Positions 54,674 to 58,477 of a stretch of DNA of 58,477 nucleotides are shown piece by piece. The notes under the pieces are model-generated. The model saw nothing but the letters and a program-made list of their open reading frames with translations, was not told the origin of the DNA and searched no databases. The position numbers and the translations under genes were made by a program. Within the stretch, counting starts at the first letter, position 1, and every line of letters begins with the position of its first letter. Source of the stretch: a virus; the IMG/VR virus record IMGVR_UViG_3300030451_002321, positions 1 to 58,477 of that record. One strand, written 5' to 3'.

Positions 54674-55953
54674 CCCATGTGCCCCCGCTGCGAAACAATG
54701 TACCCGGCGGGGTCAACGCCAAACCGCTTGGCGTCCGTTTCATTGTTCTCGGTTGGCCCCTCAGGGTCCTCTTCGTCCTTTGCGCGGACACCGGCAGGGT
54801 GAGCAGGAACGTGACCGTTTTCCATGGCACTGCGCGTACCAGTCATGCTCTTTTGCAACTTTGCAGCCTTTTCCTGCGCCGCAATCAAGCGACGAATCAG
54901 GTTGAGCATGTGGACCCGACGTGCGTGTGGACCTTTGAGCAGTTCACTTTCAGCACGCTCGTCGCTCATCATGATGGAAGATGGAGGAGCAGGCATGGAA
55001 GGAACCATCGAGGACTGCGGTGAAGGCATCATGGGTGGCATGGGTGGGCGCGGCATACGCGGCATACGCGGCATGCGAGGGCGACGAACACGCATTGGGC
55101 GTAGTGCAGGTTGCCTCATTTGTCCTGCTTGTCCGGCAAGGAGTCCACCGAGTCGGCCTGCTCCTGTTGGTCCGGCATACGAGGAACGCTCACTGTATCG
55201 TGCGTGCGGTGAGAAGGTGGTGCGTACATTGCCGAGAATCTTGCGAGCCTCAGACTGACCCATGTACGCTCGGTACTTTTGAGGGTCTTTGGACATGGGT
55301 TGTTTGGTTGCGATGCCACGGTGACTCATCTCCACAGACAGGTGAGGTTTCATCAGTCCCGTTTTCTTTCCGCCCTTGATACCACGCATACGGGCGCGAA
55401 AACGACGCATGGTGGCTCCTGCGGGGTTCATGCCGCCCGGTGGGCGCTTGAATTGACCTGTGGAGGGGCGGAACTCACGACGTTTTTCACGACGGCGACG
55501 TGCCTCAATGCTGCTGCGCGTTTCACGCTTCAGCAATGTGGACCATGCATCGTCCATTGCTTCACCCAAATACAGCGGGGTACCGCCCATTGAACTGCCT
55601 GTGCCTGACTTTGCTCCCGTAGCCATGTCGAGCAAGTGACCACGACTACCCGAAGGGCCACCCTGCATGCCGAGTTCCCGCTCCAAGTCCTGCTTGTTGC
55701 CATCATCCTCACCCATCGGTGACTCATTACCGTCCAATGGCAACTTGGAACTGACCTTGACGTGCTTGATTTTCTCACGCTTTTCCTTGCGCTCTTGCTC
55801 TTGTTGTCGCTTCTTTTCGCGGCGAGCCTCAAGGTCTTCAGGAGAAGAAGCCGAGTACTTGCCTTCGTCCTCGTTAGCGGACGAGTACATGCGGTCTGAT
55901 TCGCTACGCGGAGCGTACATTCGAGTGTCTGAGCCGCGTCCCATCATTGGCAT
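54670..55953 (-). CDS. basic low-complexity protein with DAW-type motif
   Basis: A 427-residue protein, strongly basic with charged coiled-coil (EARREKKRQQEQERKEKREK) and Arg/Met/Pro-rich stretches (RRPRMPRMPRMPRPPMPPMM). At about residues 130-144, LGEAMDDAWSTLLKRETR carries the recurring DAW motif. The C-terminal part is a helix, MLNLIRRLIAAQEKAAKLQKS, then a mixed charged tail. Start ATG 55953 overlaps the previous stop, with GGGGGTGA ahead. Virion-internal DNA binding is an inference from composition. Confidence 0.6.
   Translation of the reverse strand: MPMMGRGSDTRMYAPRSESDRMYSSANEDEGKYSASSPEDLEARREKKRQQEQERKEKREKIKHVKVSSKLPLDGNESPMGEDDGNKQDLERELGMQGGPSGSRGHLLDMATGAKSGTGSSMGGTPLYLGEAMDDAWSTLLKRETRSSIEARRRREKRREFRPSTGQFKRPPGGMNPAGATMRRFRARMRGIKGGKKTGLMKPHLSVEMSHRGIATKQPMSKDPQKYRAYMGQSEARKILGNVRTTFSPHARYSERSSYAGPTGAGRLGGLLAGQAGQMRQPALRPMRVRRPRMPRMPRMPRPPMPPMMPSPQSSMVPSMPAPPSSIMMSDERAESELLKGPHARRVHMLNLIRRLIAAQEKAAKLQKSMTGTRSAMENGHVPAHPAGVRAKDEEDPEGPTENNETDAKRFGVDPAGYIVSQRGHMG
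55049..55080 (-). repeat. 9-base tandem repeat coding Arg-Met-Pro
   Basis: About three and a half copies of a 9-base unit (gcggcatac on the plus strand), in frame, giving R-M-P-R-M-P-R-M-P in the basic protein encoded at 54670-55953. It probably arose by replication slippage and could vary between related viruses. Confidence 0.7.
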
Positions 55954-56627
55954 CAGTTCACCCCCATGTTCTCCGTCAATTGCGCCTTAAGCCGCGCCCA
56001 TACTTCAGGACTTTCCTTACTGAGTTCAACCTGCAAGATGTTGAAGGTTTGATTGACCTGCTGCGTGTCGCTTTGCGCACCCCATTGGTCTTGGAATCGC
56101 ATGAGGTCCTTGACCGACTCACGGATTTCCTTGTGCAGCGACACGGCGTCACGAACAAATCCGTCCTCATGCACGCTGCCTTCGTCAAGCAATTCGCTCA
56201 ACTTGTGGTTCAACCGCTCAGCGTTGCTGCGAAGCAGTTCAATCTCGGTGCCCGCACGCAGTGCAACCTCAATGGCTGCGGTCTTTTGCACCAAAGGCTG
56301 AAAGTGATTCTTCATGTGTTGATACACGACGTTTTCACTGACTTCTAACTCCTGAGCAATCAGGTCACTGTTGCCGGTGTTGAAGTACAACTCTTCGTAC
56401 GCAGCACGTTGAGGGGAAGTACACACTGGGCAAGACGAGTTTGCAGCAAGGTGAAACTCACCCATGTGGTTGCGCCAGTGACGCTCGGTCGTGCCAAGCC
56501 GCCAACCCTTGTCCTTGTCCAGTTGCTTAGGTGAAATGTGGCCGTTCAGCAACGCTTCTTCAAGCGTGTCACGCTCTTCATCCATGCAAAAAGCACAGGA
56601 CCGTTTGTACACACGGTCCCCGCTCAT
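55953..56627 (-). CDS. tandem zinc/helix-turn-helix protein, small-terminase-like
   Basis: A protein of about 224 residues with a duplicated unit. The first is CAFCMDEERDTLEEALLNG... to HWRNHMGEFH; the second is CPVCTSPQRAAYEELYFNTG... to YQHMKNHF. Each is CxxC, helix-turn-helix, HxxxH, a pattern common in phage DNA-binding proteins near terminases. The C-terminal half is coiled-coil-like (RSNAERLNHKLSELLDEG). It precedes TerL by three genes, so a small terminase subunit that recognises viral DNA is a fair guess. ATG 56627 is chosen. The frame extends to a GTG at 56690 that overlaps the previous gene, and a TTG near 56654 is another option. Confidence 0.65.
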   Translation of the reverse strand: MSGDRVYKRSCAFCMDEERDTLEEALLNGHISPKQLDKDKGWRLGTTERHWRNHMGEFHLAANSSCPVCTSPQRAAYEELYFNTGNSDLIAQELEVSENVVYQHMKNHFQPLVQKTAAIEVALRAGTEIELLRSNAERLNHKLSELLDEGSVHEDGFVRDAVSLHKEIRESVKDLMRFQDQWGAQSDTQQVNQTFNILQVELSKESPEVWARLKAQLTENMGVN

Positions 56628-56664
56628 GCCTGTTCTTAAGTGAGTCCGTTTCAAAAGCGTTCCG

Positions 56665-56913
56665 TCATCGCACGATGCGCGAGTACACACCCGTTAGCAT
56701 CAGCGCACAACCGAACAAACCGACCACGTAGTAGGACATAGAGGACGCAGGCAACTCATTTCCCTTGAACAACACAACGGCAAGGATGACAATAATGGCA
56801 GAAATGAACTGCACCATCACCATGTCCACAATGACACTGCGCTCGGGGTTGAGCACGTCAAGTGTGGAGTTTGCAAAGCCACGGGGCATGTAGGACTTGT
56901 CAGGCATGTTCAT
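56665..56913 (-). CDS. small membrane protein with two transmembrane helices
   Basis: An 82-residue protein. A polar N-terminus of ~25 residues is followed by two hydrophobic segments, VMVQFISAIIVILAVVLF and YYVVGLFGCALMLTGVYS, separated by a short loop, KGNELPASSM. It ends in SRIVR. Two helices in so short a protein recall holins or other lysis/exit proteins, but nothing specific proves it. GGAGGTCGA sits ahead of the ATG, which overlaps the preceding stop (TGATG). Confidence 0.7.
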   Translation of the reverse strand: MNMPDKSYMPRGFANSTLDVLNPERSVIVDMVMVQFISAIIVILAVVLFKGNELPASSMSYYVVGLFGCALMLTGVYSRIVR

Positions 56914-57527
56914 CAGGCTCGACCTCCAGTGATGAAAGAGCGAGCCGTGTTACCGATGAAGCCACCGGCCTTTTCCATCATTCCTTCACTCATGGCAGCA
57001 TTCAGTGCAGTGTTCATCATAGACTGCTGCGCCATGTTGTTGAGTTGCATTTGTTGACCCTCAGCGTTCTGAATGTTCTGTTGAGCGGCAGATTGCAGTG
57101 CGGTAAAGTCAGCCTTGATGTTTTCAGCACTCATGGTTTGGAGGTTCTGAGGCAAAGAAGAGGGGTCCATCTTGAGGTTCCCGTCTTCGTCTGCTACAAA
57201 CACGGCATTCTTCATGACTTCAAGCACCGAATAGGACACAATGTTGTTGAGCATTTCCACCAAAACACCCATCTGAGGACTGGCGATAAAGCGGTCAACA
57301 GGGACAATTCCACGCAGCAACATGATTTGAACTTCCAAATCACTCGGTGGTTGCACGGGTTGGGGTTGAAAACCCGCACCTTGGGCAAAGGCTCCCATGG
57401 CTCCCATTTGTTGCGGTTGCTGACCCCAAGGGTTCTGTGCAGCGGGAGCAGGTTGCCCAAAAGAGGACACTCCAAGACTCAACGTACCGGGAGCCTGTTG
57501 AGGCTGATTGTTGTTCAGGTTAAGCAT
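56913..57527 (-). CDS. Gln/Met-rich helical protein
   Basis: A protein of ~204 residues. The N-terminal ~65 are Gln/Pro/Gly/Ala-rich (PAAQNPWGQQPQQMGAMGA). The middle is an ordered helical part (PPSDLEVQIMLLRGIVPVDR). The C-terminal half is a Gln/Ala/Met-rich helix (AAQQNIQNAEGQQMQLNNMA). ATG 57527 lies one base past the previous stop, with GGTTGAGTG ahead. It overlaps the membrane-protein gene start. No family was recognised. Confidence 0.6.
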   Translation of the reverse strand: MLNLNNNQPQQAPGTLSLGVSSFGQPAPAAQNPWGQQPQQMGAMGAFAQGAGFQPQPVQPPSDLEVQIMLLRGIVPVDRFIASPQMGVLVEMLNNIVSYSVLEVMKNAVFVADEDGNLKMDPSSLPQNLQTMSAENIKADFTALQSAAQQNIQNAEGQQMQLNNMAQQSMMNTALNAAMSEGMMEKAGGFIGNTARSFITGGRA

Positions 57528-57528
57528 G

Positions 57529-58464
57529 TCACTCAACCACCGGAGGGGTTTGTGGGTCAAGAGGGTTTTCACCCTGCATCATGGCTTGAAACGCAGGAGT
57601 AGGTTGGTTCAACAAGGCCAATTCCTGCTGAAAAATCCGCAAGTCAAACGTAATGGTCGTCAGGTCATTGTACCCAGTAGCCGGGTTTTCGTAGTGTGAA
57701 ATGGTAATACCCTTGGTCTTCTTAGCGTCCTTTTCCAGTTCAGCAAAGAAGGGGTCGTACTTTTGCAAGAAGGTTGGTGTTGGGTCCTTCTTGGTCACCG
57801 CAGCCACGGGAACCGTCACCATAGACACGCCCTTCTTCATCCGGTCACGCAACCTACGCGGACTGGATTCGCTCACCTTGTCTTCTTCGGCCTCCCACTT
57901 GCACAACAAGTGGTACAAGTGAAGATGCTCGGGGCAGTAGGTTCCACGCATTTTGCGTCCACTGGTCACCCGGTCCTTTGCGACAAAGGCTTCGGGTTGC
58001 CCGGTTACAGGGTTTTGCCAGTACAACTCCCACAGACTCTTGCCTGTGTCTTCGTCAATGATTTTGTCGTACAGATTGTCCACTTGAATGAGGGCAGCGC
58101 AATCGCACCCGTCAATGACGCACACATGGGCTTGCTTGTCGTAACGATACTTGCGACCCAAAAACAAACGAACAGGGTTGAAGATGCTGCGCTTGGTTGG
58201 TGTCAGCAGTTTGTACGCTTGACGAATATCGCGCCGCCGTGCCTTGTTAGGGTCAGGGTGACGACTGGGATAGAAGTTCACTTTGGGCACTTGCAAATTG
58301 GCCCCCGCAGCAACTTCCTGCATGGCGGTCTGAGCCGTGGCCTGAGCAACCAACGCATCGTGGGTGAGTGCAGCGTTGCCTTGTTGACTGAGGGCATAGA
58401 CACTTGCTGCGTTCATGTCGGCCAAACGCTGCTGCGCTTGCTCAGTTGCGCGAAACGGAATCAT
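57529..58464 (-). CDS. Cys/His-containing protein, first late gene in window
   Basis: A 311-residue protein. The N-terminal ~60 residues form an Ala/Gln-rich helix. The middle has CVIDGCDCAALIQVD and YCPEHLHLYHLLCKWEAEED, whose cysteines and histidines could bind zinc. The C-terminal part has strands near KTKGITISHYENPATGYNDL and TTITFDLRIFQQELALL, ending PLDPQTPPVVE. GGAGGAAG lies before the ATG. Upstream sequence is cut by the window end, so operon context to the right is missing. Function unknown. Confidence 0.6.
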   Translation of the reverse strand: MIPFRATEQAQQRLADMNAASVYALSQQGNAALTHDALVAQATAQTAMQEVAAGANLQVPKVNFYPSRHPDPNKARRRDIRQAYKLLTPTKRSIFNPVRLFLGRKYRYDKQAHVCVIDGCDCAALIQVDNLYDKIIDEDTGKSLWELYWQNPVTGQPEAFVAKDRVTSGRKMRGTYCPEHLHLYHLLCKWEAEEDKVSESSPRRLRDRMKKGVSMVTVPVAAVTKKDPTPTFLQKYDPFFAELEKDAKKTKGITISHYENPATGYNDLTTITFDLRIFQQELALLNQPTPAFQAMMQGENPLDPQTPPVVE

Positions 58465-58477
58465 TCTTCCTCCACCA

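Overview
The window looks like most of the genome of a tailed (head-tail, HK97-fold, siphovirus-like) archaeal virus from the sea. Two features point to an archaeal host: a virus-encoded group II chaperonin (thermosome subunit), and capsid and packaging genes that are rich in zinc ribbons. My best guess is a virus of marine group II Euryarchaeota (Poseidoniales), i.e. magrovirus-like. That placement rests on remembered family resemblance, not on a search. No rRNA, tRNA, integrase, insertion sequence or CRISPR array was recognised. Both ends run off into coding or leader sequence, so the window is probably an incomplete linear piece.

Layout. Bases 1-4414 are a rightward early/replication operon: a P-loop helicase-like ATPase, two small proteins, a DEDD 3'-5' exonuclease, a thermosome subunit and three tiny Cys-rich proteins, nearly all linked by overlapping stop/start codons. 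Everything from 58464 down to 4358 is one leftward late operon. Reading leftward, 58.5-50.2 kb holds packaging and associated proteins (tandem zinc/HTH terminase-small-like protein, several unknown proteins, TerL). Next comes a LAGLIDADG-family nuclease wedged between TerL and portal (50.2-48.9 kb). The capsid region (48.9-36.1 kb) has a zinc-ribbon portal, small zinc and coiled-coil proteins, a ~1,920-residue protein with a degenerate DNA-ligase-like domain, an S78 protease fused to a scaffold, the major capsid protein and small accessory proteins. The neck and tail region (36-26.9 kb) has an adaptor, a tail-terminator-like protein, a large tail tube protein, a lambda G/T-like chaperone pair with a candidate frameshift site, a very short tape measure and a distal-tail protein. 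A single 16.6-kb gene encodes a 5,523-residue protein (26.9-10.3 kb). It is followed by a cassette of small Cys/Lys-rich proteins (10.3-9.1 kb) and by hub-like and fibre genes (9.1-4.4 kb). The two operons converge and their last genes overlap tail to tail at 4358-4414.

How the genes work together. The early genes would copy viral DNA and supply folding capacity. The late genes build a procapsid (protease-scaffold, capsid, portal), package DNA (small terminase, TerL, perhaps the LAGLIDADG protein) and attach a non-contractile tail with a huge tip or fibre protein. Shine-Dalgarno-like GAGGTGA/GGTGATT sequences precede most starts and settle several start choices. Two short peptide motifs recur in otherwise unrelated late proteins. 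One is a DAW-type amphipathic motif in five proteins; the other is a C-terminal MSW-(D/E)(E/D)-(I/V)-H motif in two. They look like docking tags for a common partner and are the most system-like novelty here, alongside the giant gene and the ligase-like capsid-region protein.
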